Source: Chitinophaga eiseniae (lineage in GTDB: Bacteria; Bacteroidota; Bacteroidia; Chitinophagales; Chitinophagaceae). From it: DNA of 64,000 bases. The stretch spans positions 930,001 through 994,000 of the forward strand of contig NZ_JABAHZ010000002.1 of the NCBI RefSeq assembly GCF_012641265.1, in the 5' to 3' direction. Positions 35,021-43,611 of this stretch are shown piece after piece (position 1 is the stretch's first letter; every line of letters starts with the position of its first letter). The position numbers and the translations under genes were made by a program. The notes under the pieces are model-generated. The model ran no database searches. It was not told the DNA's origin and worked only from the letters and a program-made list of their open reading frames with translations.

Positions 35021-35173
35021 TTAGAATAAACGACTCATTTGTTTGCCCGCCTTGCGGTTAGATTGCTTGATATCTTTCGTGTAGTAGTTGGAAGCGGGGC
35101 ATCCTGTTTTCTCAGATGAACAGCTGGCAAACAGGATGCTGCCCAATAGGAGCAGGCACAGAATTGTTTTCAT
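35021..35173 (-). CDS. Small lipoprotein (50 aa)
   Basis: The frame runs from the ATG read at 35173 to the TAA at 35023-35021. The signal peptide MKTILCLLLLGSILFASC ends in a lipobox (Cys18). The 32-residue mature part includes SSEKTGCPASNYYTKD and a Lys/Arg-rich end. The position of Gly-Cys-Pro a few residues after the lipid Cys is the same as in the neighbouring 48-aa product, so the two are probably paralogous. Function unknown. Confidence 0.65.
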   Translation of the reverse strand: MKTILCLLLLGSILFASCSSEKTGCPASNYYTKDIKQSNRKAGKQMSRLF

Positions 35174-35223
35174 AGGGGGATCTATTTACCTGCAATATAA
35201 TATTTTTCTATAACATGTGCGGG

Positions 35224-35757
35224 TTATGGTTTTACTTCCGCTGTTTCATCATACCAGGAAGCATACATGCTATAATTTTTGGAAATGCGGTTGATTTCGC
35301 CTTTAATGAGCACCATATCAATATCTTTTACTTTCCTGGCAGGAACGCCCGCGTAGATAGAACCTGGCTCTACATGGGTACCGGCAAGTACTACAGCGCC
35401 GGCAGCAATAATGCTGTTGCTGCTTACATGCGCATTGTCCATTACGATAGCACCCATACCAATCAGTACATCGTCGTCGATCTTACATCCATGGAGGATG
35501 GCATTATGGCCAATAGACACATTATTACCCACGATCGTTTTTGATTTTTCATAGGTACAGTGGATCACGGCGCCATCCTGCACATTTACGTTTTCGCCGA
35601 GGCGTATGCTGTTTACATCGCCACGAACAACCGCGTTGAACCAAACTGTACAACCCTTACCCATTACTACATCCCCTACAATAGTAGCATTGGGGGCAAT
35701 GAAACAATCGTCTGCAATTTGAGGAGTAACGCCTCGTAGTGGTATAATGTACGCCAT
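35224..35757 (-). CDS. Gamma-type carbonic anhydrase family protein
   Basis: The 177-residue protein is a left-handed beta-helix made of hexapeptide repeats (for example GDVVMGKGCTVWFNAVVRGD). The three zinc ligands expected for gamma-class carbonic anhydrases are present as His66 (AVIHCTYE), His84 and His89 (IGHNAILHGC). It could hydrate CO2, though many family members lack measured activity. It sits 51 bases downstream of the small lipoprotein pair's start but likely has its own promoter. Confidence 0.9.
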   Translation of the reverse strand: MAYIIPLRGVTPQIADDCFIAPNATIVGDVVMGKGCTVWFNAVVRGDVNSIRLGENVNVQDGAVIHCTYEKSKTIVGNNVSIGHNAILHGCKIDDDVLIGMGAIVMDNAHVSSNSIIAAGAVVLAGTHVEPGSIYAGVPARKVKDIDMVLIKGEINRISKNYSMYASWYDETAEVKP

Positions 35758-35783
35758 AATGATGTGTTTTAATGCTTCTGTTA

Positions 35784-35791
35784 CAAATATA
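35784..35791 (-). promoter_or_regulatory. Putative -7 promoter box of the gamma carbonic anhydrase gene
   Basis: The minus strand reads TATATTTG (TAnnTTTG) 26 bases before the start codon at 35757, in the divergent gap with the aminotransferase gene. No clear -33 TTG. Confidence 0.45.
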
Positions 35792-35848
35792 ACAATTACT
35801 AATTAGCAGTTGTTTTCTAACTTCGCAAAGAACAGCGTAGAATGTGAT

Positions 35849-37030
35849 ATGAACAACAGGCAACTTTTTTTGCAGCACGTAGCACAAACGTCGGATGCTC
35901 CCCTGGCCCTGGAGATTGTGAAAGCTGAAGGTATGTACATGTGGGATGCAGCCGGTAAGCGTTACCTGGACCTGATAGCCGGTATCAGCGTATGTAATGT
36001 AGGGCACTGCCATCCGGCCGTAGTAAAGGCTATACAGGAACAAGCGCAACAATATATGCATTTGCTGGTATATGGCGAGTTTGTACAATCGCCACAGGTG
36101 GCCTTTGCCAGCCTGCTCACCCAGCATTTGCCTGCACAGCTCAATTGTGTATACTTCACCAATTCAGGTGCAGAAGCGGTAGAAGGAGCCATGAAACTAG
36201 CCAAACGCTATACCGGCCGAACAGAGATCGCCGCTTTTAACCGCAGCTATCATGGGTCCACCCAGGGCGCACTAAGTATCCTGGGCGATGAATACTGGCG
36301 CAATGCCTATCGGCCGTTATTACCCGGTATTCAGCACCTCGAATATAATAACTTCGATTCCCTGGCATTGATTACCGAACGCACCGCCGCCGTAATCGCT
36401 GAATCGGTGCAGGCAGAAGGCGGGGTAAATGCGCCACAACGGGAATGGTTACACGCACTTCGCGAGCGATGCACTGCCACTGGCGCCCTGCTGATATTAG
36501 ATGAAATACAATGCGGATTTGGGAGAAATGGAACCCTCTGGGCCTTCGAGCAATTCGGTATTGTACCGGATGTATTATTGCTGGGGAAAGCGCTCGGTGG
36601 AGGCATGCCATTAGGCGCCTTTATCAGCTCCCGCGATATCATGTGGACACTCACCAACAACCCTGTACTGGGCCATATTACTACCTTTGGCGGACATCCG
36701 GTGAATTGTGCAGCTGGCCGCGCCGGTTTCCAGGCGCTACTGGACCAGGACCTGGTAAAAGACGTGAAAGCAAAAGAACAAGTGTTTTTGCAACACCTCC
36801 AACATCCGGCCATCAAATCAGTGCGCTCCCTGGGACTAATGATTGCCGTGGAATTTGAGAGCTTCGCTGTGAACAAAAAAGTGATTGACTACTGTATTGA
36901 AAAAGGAGTATTGACTGATTGGTTCCTCTTTGCGGCAGAATGTATGCGTATTGCGCCGCCATTGATTATTACAGAAGAAGAAATTAAATGGGCCTGCGCC
37001 GTTATTTGCGAGGCGGCGGGACAACAATGA
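35849..37030 (+). CDS. Class III aminotransferase (acetylornithine/GABA transaminase-like)
   Basis: The ATG at 35849 gives 393 residues; an upstream start would add 13 unlike residues. It is a PLP enzyme with ILDEIQCGFGRNGTL (cofactor-contacting Asp) and LLLGKALGGGMPLGAF, where the Lys near residue 248 forms the Schiff base. The compact length resembles acetylornithine aminotransferases, but no arginine-pathway genes are nearby, so the exact amino donor is uncertain. Confidence 0.9.
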   Translation: MNNRQLFLQHVAQTSDAPLALEIVKAEGMYMWDAAGKRYLDLIAGISVCNVGHCHPAVVKAIQEQAQQYMHLLVYGEFVQSPQVAFASLLTQHLPAQLNCVYFTNSGAEAVEGAMKLAKRYTGRTEIAAFNRSYHGSTQGALSILGDEYWRNAYRPLLPGIQHLEYNNFDSLALITERTAAVIAESVQAEGGVNAPQREWLHALRERCTATGALLILDEIQCGFGRNGTLWAFEQFGIVPDVLLLGKALGGGMPLGAFISSRDIMWTLTNNPVLGHITTFGGHPVNCAAGRAGFQALLDQDLVKDVKAKEQVFLQHLQHPAIKSVRSLGLMIAVEFESFAVNKKVIDYCIEKGVLTDWFLFAAECMRIAPPLIITEEEIKWACAVICEAAGQQ

Positions 37031-37040
37031 TATTGTGATT

Positions 37041-37091
37041 GTAGAAAAGGAACGCGGCAGGAACATAGTTCCTGCCGCGTTCCTTTTCTAC
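37041..37091. terminator. 24-bp perfect hairpin between convergent genes
   Basis: Arms 37041-37064 and 37068-37091 pair without mismatch across a 3-base loop. The outer parts are A-rich and T-rich, so it can work as a terminator both ways between the aminotransferase (+) and the hypothetical gene (-). Confidence 0.85.
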
Positions 37092-37106
37092 GTATAATCT
37101 TACATG

Positions 37107-37499
37107 TTATGAATTCAATCTACTAATTGCCATAGTAACACGTTTGGCCAATAACTCTATTGTATCATTTTCCAGCAGTGCCAGGTAGTAATAATATTTC
37201 CCGGAAGAAGATATTTCGTGCAGGTTGTTATTGAATTTAAACCGGCCCCGGTAGAACTGATCCAGGATACCGGTTTCGCCTGCTTTTTCCGGGGAGATCG
37301 CAAAGCTGGTAACGGTTACCTGGTGAAATTCCACGATGATTTTATAGTCGTCGTTAATGAAGCGTAGCTGTAATTTTTTCTCTGCGCCATTCAGGTGTAT
37401 TTTGATGCATTGATAGTCGTTGTGAAAATCGTAAGGATGCCCATCTATTTCACCGGTCATCATAGATTCGAACAGTGGCGTATGCGTTACATCTTTCAT
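37107..37499 (-). CDS. Hypothetical protein (130 aa)
   Basis: The start is put at the ATG at 37499, because longer forms would overlap the end of the upstream DUF5686 gene. The product is predicted to be mostly beta strands, with no signal peptide or membrane segment. Tyr and His are frequent (YDFHNDYQCIKIHLNG, SSSGKYYYYLALLEND). I do not recognise a family. It lies 10 bases downstream of the DUF5686 gene and is probably co-transcribed. Confidence 0.7.
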   Translation of the reverse strand: MKDVTHTPLFESMMTGEIDGHPYDFHNDYQCIKIHLNGAEKKLQLRFINDDYKIIVEFHQVTVTSFAISPEKAGETGILDQFYRGRFKFNNNLHEISSSGKYYYYLALLENDTIELLAKRVTMAISRLNS

Positions 37500-37509
37500 G
37501 TGCCAGCGA

Positions 37510-40017
37510 TTAAAATTGCAGTTTGAAGCTACCGAATACGCCAAAACGTTTGTTGGCGGATTCGCCTGGCAGTACATCCGGTGTTACTCTCCAGATAAAG
37601 TCTACCCGTAAAAATTTGAAGATATTTTCTATACCTGTTCCCAGCTCCAGGTAAGGATTTCCCTGTAAGGTTTTAAATGCAAAACCGTTGTTCAGGTTTA
37701 ATTGTTTATTGGAGTCCGATAAAGAACCTATTACGCCTTTGGCGGTCCAGAACTGGCGCCATTTCAGTTTTTTAATTAAAGGAATATAGCCGAAGATACC
37801 ATTACCGATGGTATGTTCTACGTTGAAGCCTACGTATTGGTCGCTGATGAACTCGAAGCGGTTCATCATGTTAAACGCGTATTTATTGTAATAGTAAATT
37901 TCGTTACCGGGGTGTACTTCGAGGGAAGTATAGGGTACGGTGCCGAAAATTTTACCGGCAAATACGTTGTAGTAAAACGAGCCAAACGGCGGAAGTTTTA
38001 CGTAGTCGGATACACTGAGCGACAGGCGTTCATATTTTTGTCCGCTGTTGGCGATGCCCGGGATGCCGGCAGCAAACTTCATTTCGGCAATAGGGAATTT
38101 ACTGCCCAGGCTGATACGATAGTAATTCCCTTCGAGGAATTGTTCATGGAAGGCATAACGGAATTTTACTTCTATTTCCATATTGGTCAGCGGATCGCGG
38201 CCATTGGGGTCTTTCGGATAAAAAGCAGTAGTAGGTAACGGATCAAAAGGCCTTACCCGCTTGTGAGATAAGGATATCTGGTGAGAAAATCCGCTGTAAT
38301 ATTCCTTGAAGAATTCTACCCGCTTTTCATCGACCATTAAAAACTTTTGTGGTACGCCTCCTTTACGGATAGCGAGGGTAAATATGTTGTCGGTGCCTAC
38401 TTCATCATAATAATGGGTACCATTATCGAGGTCGCGGGTATAGGCGGCATACAGGTAGGTGCGTGGATGTCTTTTCAACAGCCAGAGCGCCGACATTTTC
38501 CCTTTATACACCTGGTCTTTGAAGCCATAGGCCAGGTATCCGTAGAGGTACAGGTCTTTATTGAATTTGGGAGTAGTACCGAGGTCGAGCCGCAGGCGGA
38601 ATCCTTCCAGCCTGTTTTGGGAAAACAGGTAGTAGTAAGGGCCCCATTCTATGGGTCCGAGCGGTTTATAGCCGGTAGCGAGGAAGCGGATGGTATTGGA
38701 ATAGGTTCTAAAAAGTGGCATTTTCTGGAGGGTATCCACCATTTTATAAATGCTTTCTTCATTTTTGCTGAGATCTTCTGGCCGGTTGTTGATCCAGAAG
38801 GAGTCTTTCCGGTTACGGGCGCTATCCTGTACTATTACATTTTCAGGATATTTTTTGTTATTGAAGATGTTGGTCGCAGCAGTATCATTCGTAATTACGT
38901 TATCATAGGTTGTTGTTTTGCGGCCTATGAAATCCAGTGTTCTTCCGGGTTTGGGACTGGGCGCCCAGAAGTCGGCTATAAATTTATCTTTATACAGGAA
39001 CCAGGAGCTGTCGGCCAGCTGGCGGAATTCCTGCACCATGCTTATTTTGTGTACGAAGTTAATGTTGGCATCGCGGGGTACCGACAGGGTTGTTTTCTGT
39101 ACGGCGTAAGTAGTATCATGTACCCAGAGGTCGCCGATAAAAGTATTCTCTCCTTTTCGTTTAGGCGTAAAGTTTAGTTTGATGAACCGTTGCCCGCTGA
39201 TGTATTGGGTGTCTGCAATGGAGTAATCGTAGTAAAATGCGCCATTATGGTGGATGGGGCTTACAAATTGTTTATCGAAAACAGGGATGAAGTTGTCGTA
39301 TATATTAACGTTCTGGTACATTCCTCCCAGGAATTTGGTAACGCTTTCGTTATCGATACCCGAAGTGCGGGCAGCGCGGATAATTTCCTTGGTTTTGCGG
39401 GGGCTTGACTGGAAGTAGTAATCAGACAGTGATTCGGTAAGGAAGATGGGTAAAAAGGGTTTATCTTCCGAGGTGCTGTCGATATTGTCGAGTATAAAGG
39501 CGAAGGGTTTAGTGAAGCGGTTTTTTCCCAACTTTTCTTTGTTGAGATTTTTCATGTCCAGCTCCAGTTTATTATACACTTCGTAGCGGTAGCTATTGAG
39601 TCGGTTGTAGTTATTTTCGGGTTTATGTTTAACGATTTGCCGGAGGAGAATGAGGGCAAAATTTACGTTGGCTTTTACTTCATATGTTTTAAGGGAAACA
39701 TCGGAGCGGGTAATATCGAAATTGATGGTTTGTTCCTTCAATTCACGGTTGACCGGAATTTTGAGGATGTTGTAGCCCATTACCCTTACCAGTATTGAAT
39801 CTGATGGGATAACATTCAATTCGAAAAGGTACTTACCTTCCGCATTACTAACCATACCCGTTTGGGTATGTACGAATTGCAGCGTAGCGAAGGGAATGAT
39901 TTCCTGTGAATGCGCGTCTCTTACTACCCCACTTACTTTATGCTGTTGCGCCATCAAGCCTGAACTCCAAACGCTTACGCCAATAATTATTGCTAATATT
40001 CTTTTCCAGCCAATCAT
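37510..40017 (-). CDS. DUF5686-family outer-membrane protein with carboxypeptidase-like regulatory domain
   Basis: The 835-residue protein has a signal peptide (ending LMA near residue 23) and a carboxypeptidase-D regulatory-like beta-sandwich (about 25-110, VSGVVRDAHSQEIIPFATLQF). A long DUF5686 region rich in aromatic beta strands follows and probably forms an outer-membrane barrel ending in SFKLQF. There is no TonB plug signature. DUF5686 proteins are common in Bacteroidota with no settled role; envelope biogenesis or surface display is an inference. Confidence 0.85.
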   Translation of the reverse strand: MIGWKRILAIIIGVSVWSSGLMAQQHKVSGVVRDAHSQEIIPFATLQFVHTQTGMVSNAEGKYLFELNVIPSDSILVRVMGYNILKIPVNRELKEQTINFDITRSDVSLKTYEVKANVNFALILLRQIVKHKPENNYNRLNSYRYEVYNKLELDMKNLNKEKLGKNRFTKPFAFILDNIDSTSEDKPFLPIFLTESLSDYYFQSSPRKTKEIIRAARTSGIDNESVTKFLGGMYQNVNIYDNFIPVFDKQFVSPIHHNGAFYYDYSIADTQYISGQRFIKLNFTPKRKGENTFIGDLWVHDTTYAVQKTTLSVPRDANINFVHKISMVQEFRQLADSSWFLYKDKFIADFWAPSPKPGRTLDFIGRKTTTYDNVITNDTAATNIFNNKKYPENVIVQDSARNRKDSFWINNRPEDLSKNEESIYKMVDTLQKMPLFRTYSNTIRFLATGYKPLGPIEWGPYYYLFSQNRLEGFRLRLDLGTTPKFNKDLYLYGYLAYGFKDQVYKGKMSALWLLKRHPRTYLYAAYTRDLDNGTHYYDEVGTDNIFTLAIRKGGVPQKFLMVDEKRVEFFKEYYSGFSHQISLSHKRVRPFDPLPTTAFYPKDPNGRDPLTNMEIEVKFRYAFHEQFLEGNYYRISLGSKFPIAEMKFAAGIPGIANSGQKYERLSLSVSDYVKLPPFGSFYYNVFAGKIFGTVPYTSLEVHPGNEIYYYNKYAFNMMNRFEFISDQYVGFNVEHTIGNGIFGYIPLIKKLKWRQFWTAKGVIGSLSDSNKQLNLNNGFAFKTLQGNPYLELGTGIENIFKFLRVDFIWRVTPDVLPGESANKRFGVFGSFKLQF

Positions 40018-40101
40018 ATCTACAACAATATTATACTATTTATCGCGAATCCTGATAGTTACTATCCTCCAGGTAACGTCGGTATGTGAAAAAAATATAT
40101 T

Positions 40102-40130
40102 TTGAGAATAAAGTTTTTCTTCTAACTTTG
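40102..40130 (+). promoter_or_regulatory. Putative promoter of the regulator/CreD cluster
   Basis: TTG at 40102-40104, 18 bases, then TAACTTTG at 40123-40130 matches the Bacteroidota promoter pattern. The -7 box is part of the dyad at 40125-40141, so a bound protein would block RNA polymerase. Confidence 0.55.
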
Positions 40131-40141
40131 TAACGCAAAGT
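40125..40141. promoter_or_regulatory. Dyad ACTTTG-N5-CAAAGT, copy 1 (candidate operator)
   Basis: Six-base arms in inverted orientation with a 5-base spacer, followed by ACTTTT. It overlaps the -7 box of the membrane protein-regulator pair. The same dyad recurs at 41113-41129. Confidence 0.5.
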
Positions 40142-40151
40142 ACTTTTTTGT

Positions 40152-40790
40152 ATGACAGACCAACAACATCTGCAGGCATTAACAGATATTAAGCGAATGA
40201 TGGAGCGGAGCAGCCGTTTCATTTCGCTGAGTGGATTAAGTGGCATTACCGCCGGTATCAGTGGATTAATTGGGGCTTTTATAGCCAAAATCTGGCTGGA
40301 TGAGTACTATCAGCAGTGGAATGTTACAGGCGTGCATAGCAATACCGATTTCCAGTTGCTTAAATTCCGGTTGCTGGCATTGGGGGCGGGGGTATTGGCA
40401 GCGGCGCTGGTAGGGGGTACTTTCTTTACCTGGCGTAAAGCCCGGCAGAATAATTTGTCGATATGGGACCTGACGGCGCGTAAGGTGTTGATAAACATCG
40501 CTATTCCGCTGGGCGCAGGCGGTGCGTTTATTGCCGGTCTTTTATATAATAACCTGGAAGTATTGGTAGCGCCTACCTGCCTGGTGTTTTACGGGCTGGC
40601 TATTATTAATGCCAGTAAGTATACGTTGCCGGATGTACGATACCTGGGTGTTTGTGAAACGATATTGGGTATACTTAATCTTTTCTTTTTGAGGAAAGGC
40701 CTTTACTTTTGGGCAGTAGGTTTTGGACTGCTGCACATCATTTATGGGGCATTGATGTGGTGGAAATATGAACGGAAAAGGACTATTTAA
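40152..40790 (+). CDS. Hypothetical polytopic membrane protein
   Basis: The 212-residue protein starts with a short soluble helix (QHLQALTDIKRMMERSSRF) and has about six hydrophobic segments. The first (SGLSGITAGISGLIGAFIA) is Gly/Ser-rich. No family is recognised with certainty. It lies 8 bases upstream of a small winged-helix regulator gene, so the pair may act together, for example as a membrane sensor and its regulator. It is preceded by a promoter overlapping an inverted repeat. Confidence 0.75.
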   Translation: MTDQQHLQALTDIKRMMERSSRFISLSGLSGITAGISGLIGAFIAKIWLDEYYQQWNVTGVHSNTDFQLLKFRLLALGAGVLAAALVGGTFFTWRKARQNNLSIWDLTARKVLINIAIPLGAGGAFIAGLLYNNLEVLVAPTCLVFYGLAIINASKYTLPDVRYLGVCETILGILNLFFLRKGLYFWAVGFGLLHIIYGALMWWKYERKRTI

Positions 40791-40798
40791 TCAATAGC

Positions 40799-41095
40799 AT
40801 GAACCCGATAGGTAACTTAAATAAGATATTCGAAAGCCGTATACGCCTTGGCGTTATGAGCGTATTGATGGTGAATGAGGAAGTAAATTTCAATGACCTC
40901 AAACAAATGCTGGAAGTCACGGATGGCAACCTGGCCTCCCACCTCAATACCCTGGAAGAAAATGGCTATTTGAAGGTGCATAAGGGGTTTATTGGCCGTA
41001 AAACCAATACTACCTACGCTATCACGGCAGCCGGGGAAAAAGCCTTCAAAGGCCACCTCGCAGCCCTGGAACATATGATCAAATTCACTAAATAA
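40799..41095 (+). CDS. Small winged-helix transcriptional regulator
   Basis: The 98-residue protein is almost entirely one winged-helix DNA-binding domain. It has ESRIRLGVMSVLMVNEEVNF, then the recognition region VTDGNLASHLNTLEENGYL and a beta wing with KGFIGRKTNTTYAITAAG. It is of the ArsR/PadR-like type without metal-binding Cys. Homologous small regulators often sit next to creD in Bacteroidota. It likely binds the ACTTTG-N5-CAAAGT dyads on both sides of it; that is an inference from position. Confidence 0.9.
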   Translation: MNPIGNLNKIFESRIRLGVMSVLMVNEEVNFNDLKQMLEVTDGNLASHLNTLEENGYLKVHKGFIGRKTNTTYAITAAGEKAFKGHLAALEHMIKFTK

Positions 41096-41112
41096 ATTTT
41101 TTTTGCCCTTTT

Positions 41113-41129
41113 ACTTTGAAATACAAAGT
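41113..41129. promoter_or_regulatory. Dyad ACTTTG-N5-CAAAGT, copy 2 (candidate operator)
   Basis: The arms extend to TACTTTG (41112-41118) and CAAAGTA (41124-41130). The dyad and the following ACTTTT match copy 1 at 40125. It lies between the regulator stop and the ATG of the CreD-like gene. Confidence 0.5.
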
Positions 41130-41147
41130 ACTTTTAAATCTACTGAT

Positions 41148-42473
41148 ATGGAATCCTCAACACATGAACCTACATTCATCGAGCGTTATGCCTACGCCAT
41201 CAAAGGCATTATCATTGTGGTACTCCTGCTGGTGCTATTAATTCCCACAGCAATGATACAGTCCCTTATATGGGAGCGCCGCGACCGCCAGGAGGAAGCC
41301 ACCAAAGAAGTGAGTGAGCGCTGGGGAAGTGAACAAAATATCACCGGCCCGGTGCTGGCCATCCCCTACAAGGCCGATGCTTCAAACCCACCTGCCTATG
41401 TGTACCTGTTGCCCGAAAGTCTTAAGATCAACGGGGAATTACTCCCGGAAAAATTGCAACGGGGTATTTTCAATGTAGCCGTATATAACGCTAAACTCCA
41501 GTTGAGCGGCACTTTTAGCAGGGATGTATTGTCATCACTGCAAGTCTCTCCTTCCGCCTTAGATTGGGAACATGCATCGTTGCTCATTGGCGTCAGCGAT
41601 TTACACGGCATTGGAAACCAGGTACAAATGAAATGGAATGGAAAATCCTACCTGTTTAACCCGGGGGTAACCAGCACCGACCTGTTTGATAGCGGCATTC
41701 AATCACCTGTGTCTATTAACCTCGCAGATACCAGTGCATTAAATGGCAGCTTCTCCCTGGAACTGGGCATAAAGGGTTCCGGCAGGATTAGTTTCTCTCC
41801 CGTAGGTAAAACAACCCAGGTAGGGATCAATTCCAGCTGGACCAACCCCAGTTTCGATGAGGCTTTCCCACCCCAAACCCGGCGGGTGGATGACAAAGGA
41901 TTTGCCGCCACCTGGCAGGTACAGCACCTGAACCGCAGTTATCCCCAGTGCTGGGAAGGCAAAAAATTCAACATCCACTCGGCCGATTTTGGTATTAAAC
42001 TCTTCCTGCCGGCCGAAAGCTACCAGAAGTCAATGCGGGCGGTGAAATACGCCGCATTGATCATTGGGCTAACCTTCTTTGTCTTCTATTTTATTGAATT
42101 GTCACAGCGCCGCGCCCTTCATCCATTGCAATATTTCCTCATAGGATTAGCCCTTTGTATTTTTTATACCCTGCTCATATCTATTTCAGAACAAATTAAC
42201 TTTATGATAGCATATATCATTACCAGCATACTTACTATAGGTCTGATTATTGCATATACGGCAGCTGCATTCAAAAGCACCCGTATTGCTGCAGGCATAG
42301 GTGGTGCCCTGGCCCTGCTCTATGGATTTATTTATGTGATTATCAGTGCAGAAGATCAGGCATTGTTAATGGGTAGCTTAGGACTCTTTGTCATCCTCGC
42401 TTTGATTATGTACTTCAGTACCACTATTAAATGGGACAAGTTAGGACAAAGAACAATCGCAGATAAACAATAA
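41148..42473 (+). CDS. creD: CreD-family inner-membrane protein
   Basis: The ATG at 41148 gives 441 residues and a fitting N-terminus. One membrane helix near residues 20-40 is followed by the family hallmark WERRDRQEEATKEVSERWG and NITGPVLAIPY. A large periplasmic beta domain and about five C-terminal helices follow. In enterobacteria CreD is controlled by the CreBC two-component system and affects envelope integrity and beta-lactam or colicin response. Here a small winged-helix regulator takes the place of CreBC. Confidence 0.92.
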   Translation: MESSTHEPTFIERYAYAIKGIIIVVLLLVLLIPTAMIQSLIWERRDRQEEATKEVSERWGSEQNITGPVLAIPYKADASNPPAYVYLLPESLKINGELLPEKLQRGIFNVAVYNAKLQLSGTFSRDVLSSLQVSPSALDWEHASLLIGVSDLHGIGNQVQMKWNGKSYLFNPGVTSTDLFDSGIQSPVSINLADTSALNGSFSLELGIKGSGRISFSPVGKTTQVGINSSWTNPSFDEAFPPQTRRVDDKGFAATWQVQHLNRSYPQCWEGKKFNIHSADFGIKLFLPAESYQKSMRAVKYAALIIGLTFFVFYFIELSQRRALHPLQYFLIGLALCIFYTLLISISEQINFMIAYIITSILTIGLIIAYTAAAFKSTRIAAGIGGALALLYGFIYVIISAEDQALLMGSLGLFVILALIMYFSTTIKWDKLGQRTIADKQ

Positions 42474-42481
42474 AACGAAAT

Positions 42482-42844
42482 ATGGAAAATTCTTATATCA
42501 GCAAACGGATCGCCAGCTTCGGATATGCATGGAACGGTATTGTTGCTTTTGTTCGCAGTGAGCCACACGCACGCATTCATGTACTGGCTACCATTGTGGT
42601 AGTGGCAGCCGCTTGCTGGTATAGGATCACAGCGCCGGAATGGATATGGACCATATTATCGATAGCGTTGGTATGGACAACCGAAATGCTCAATACAGTA
42701 GTGGAAAAAATGATGGACCACCTCTCGCCACAACTACATCCCCAGGTGAAATTCATTAAGGATGTTGCTGCAGGCGCTGTACTGGTGGCCGCCATCGCCG
42801 CTGCGATTATAGGGGCTGTCATATTTATTCCTCATATCTTTTAA
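42482..42844 (+). CDS. Diacylglycerol/undecaprenol kinase family protein
   Basis: The 120-residue membrane protein has three hydrophobic helices and the DagK-family signature TEMLNTVVEKMMDHLSPQ, with acidic residues for Mg-ATP. It phosphorylates diacylglycerol or undecaprenol in the inner membrane, feeding lipid recycling for cell-wall synthesis. It lies 8 bases after the CreD-like gene, and its TAA stop overlaps the next ATG by one base, so the genes form an operon. Confidence 0.93.
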   Translation: MENSYISKRIASFGYAWNGIVAFVRSEPHARIHVLATIVVVAAACWYRITAPEWIWTILSIALVWTTEMLNTVVEKMMDHLSPQLHPQVKFIKDVAAGAVLVAAIAAAIIGAVIFIPHIF

Positions 42845-43533
42845 TGATAAAACTTAACCATATGCAATTGAAAAGAACAATCAGATTATTGCAATACCGC
42901 ATTGGCCGGTCCCGGTCGCAGTATACGTTATATGCTTCTGTCCTGTTTAGCCTGGCGCTGCTCCTGTTTCGTATTATACATTCCGGTAGCTACCTGAGAG
43001 CTTCCCTCGTTTGGAACCTGTTTCTGGCCTATGTGCCTTTTGCAGTTACCCGCTGGATGGAAAAACACCCGGAGCAAATTCAAAACCGGTATAACTGGTA
43101 TGGCTGTTTCATGGTGTGGTTGCTGTTTATTCCCAATGCGCCCTACATATTAACAGACCTGTTTCATCTTTTTGATGGTGGCGTGCCGCTCTGGTTCGAC
43201 CTGTTCGTCATTTTTTCTTTTGCCTGGAACGGCATGATGCTGGGGTATATGTCTATCCGTAGCATGGAAAAGATGTGGAGCGAACGGTATTCCCGCTGGC
43301 CTACCTGGTTGTTTACTTTTCCGGTAATGTTCCTTTGCGGCATGGGCGTATATATTGGCCGTTTCCTGCGCTATAACAGCTGGGATATCGTAAAAGACCC
43401 CCTTACTTTATTGGGTGATATGAGGGATATTTTCCTGCATCCATGGGAAAATCGCCATGCCTGGGCCTTTACCATATGTATGGGCGTTTTCCTGAGTTTA
43501 ATGTATCCATTGGTAAAGAAACCAGCTGTTTAA
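42844..43533 (+). CDS. DUF1361 family membrane protein
   Basis: The 229-residue protein has about six membrane segments and DUF1361 marks such as WLLFIPNAPYILTDLFHL and YIGRFLRYNSWDI. The start overlaps the previous stop (taatg); an ATG six codons later is also possible. Function unknown; context points to envelope maintenance. A strong terminator follows. Confidence 0.85.
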   Translation: MIKLNHMQLKRTIRLLQYRIGRSRSQYTLYASVLFSLALLLFRIIHSGSYLRASLVWNLFLAYVPFAVTRWMEKHPEQIQNRYNWYGCFMVWLLFIPNAPYILTDLFHLFDGGVPLWFDLFVIFSFAWNGMMLGYMSIRSMEKMWSERYSRWPTWLFTFPVMFLCGMGVYIGRFLRYNSWDIVKDPLTLLGDMRDIFLHPWENRHAWAFTICMGVFLSLMYPLVKKPAV

Positions 43534-43553
43534 CAGCTTCCTGTTAGCCTCAT

Positions 43554-43590
43554 AAAAAAAGCTGCGGATATCATATCCGCAGCTTTTTTT
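43554..43590. terminator. Bidirectional terminator, 18-bp perfect hairpin
   Basis: Arms 43554-43571 and 43573-43590 are fully complementary, with A7 at the left edge and T7 at the right edge around a GC-rich core. It lies between the convergent DUF1361 (+) and TolB-like (-) genes. Confidence 0.92.
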
Positions 43591-43611
43591 ATGAATAAGA
43601 TGTATGATGGT

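Noticed and set aside
38347..39177. 276-codon plus-strand frame inside the DUF5686 gene
   Set aside because: It is antisense to an intact 835-codon gene with signal peptide and recognisable domain; composition looks like a shadow frame.
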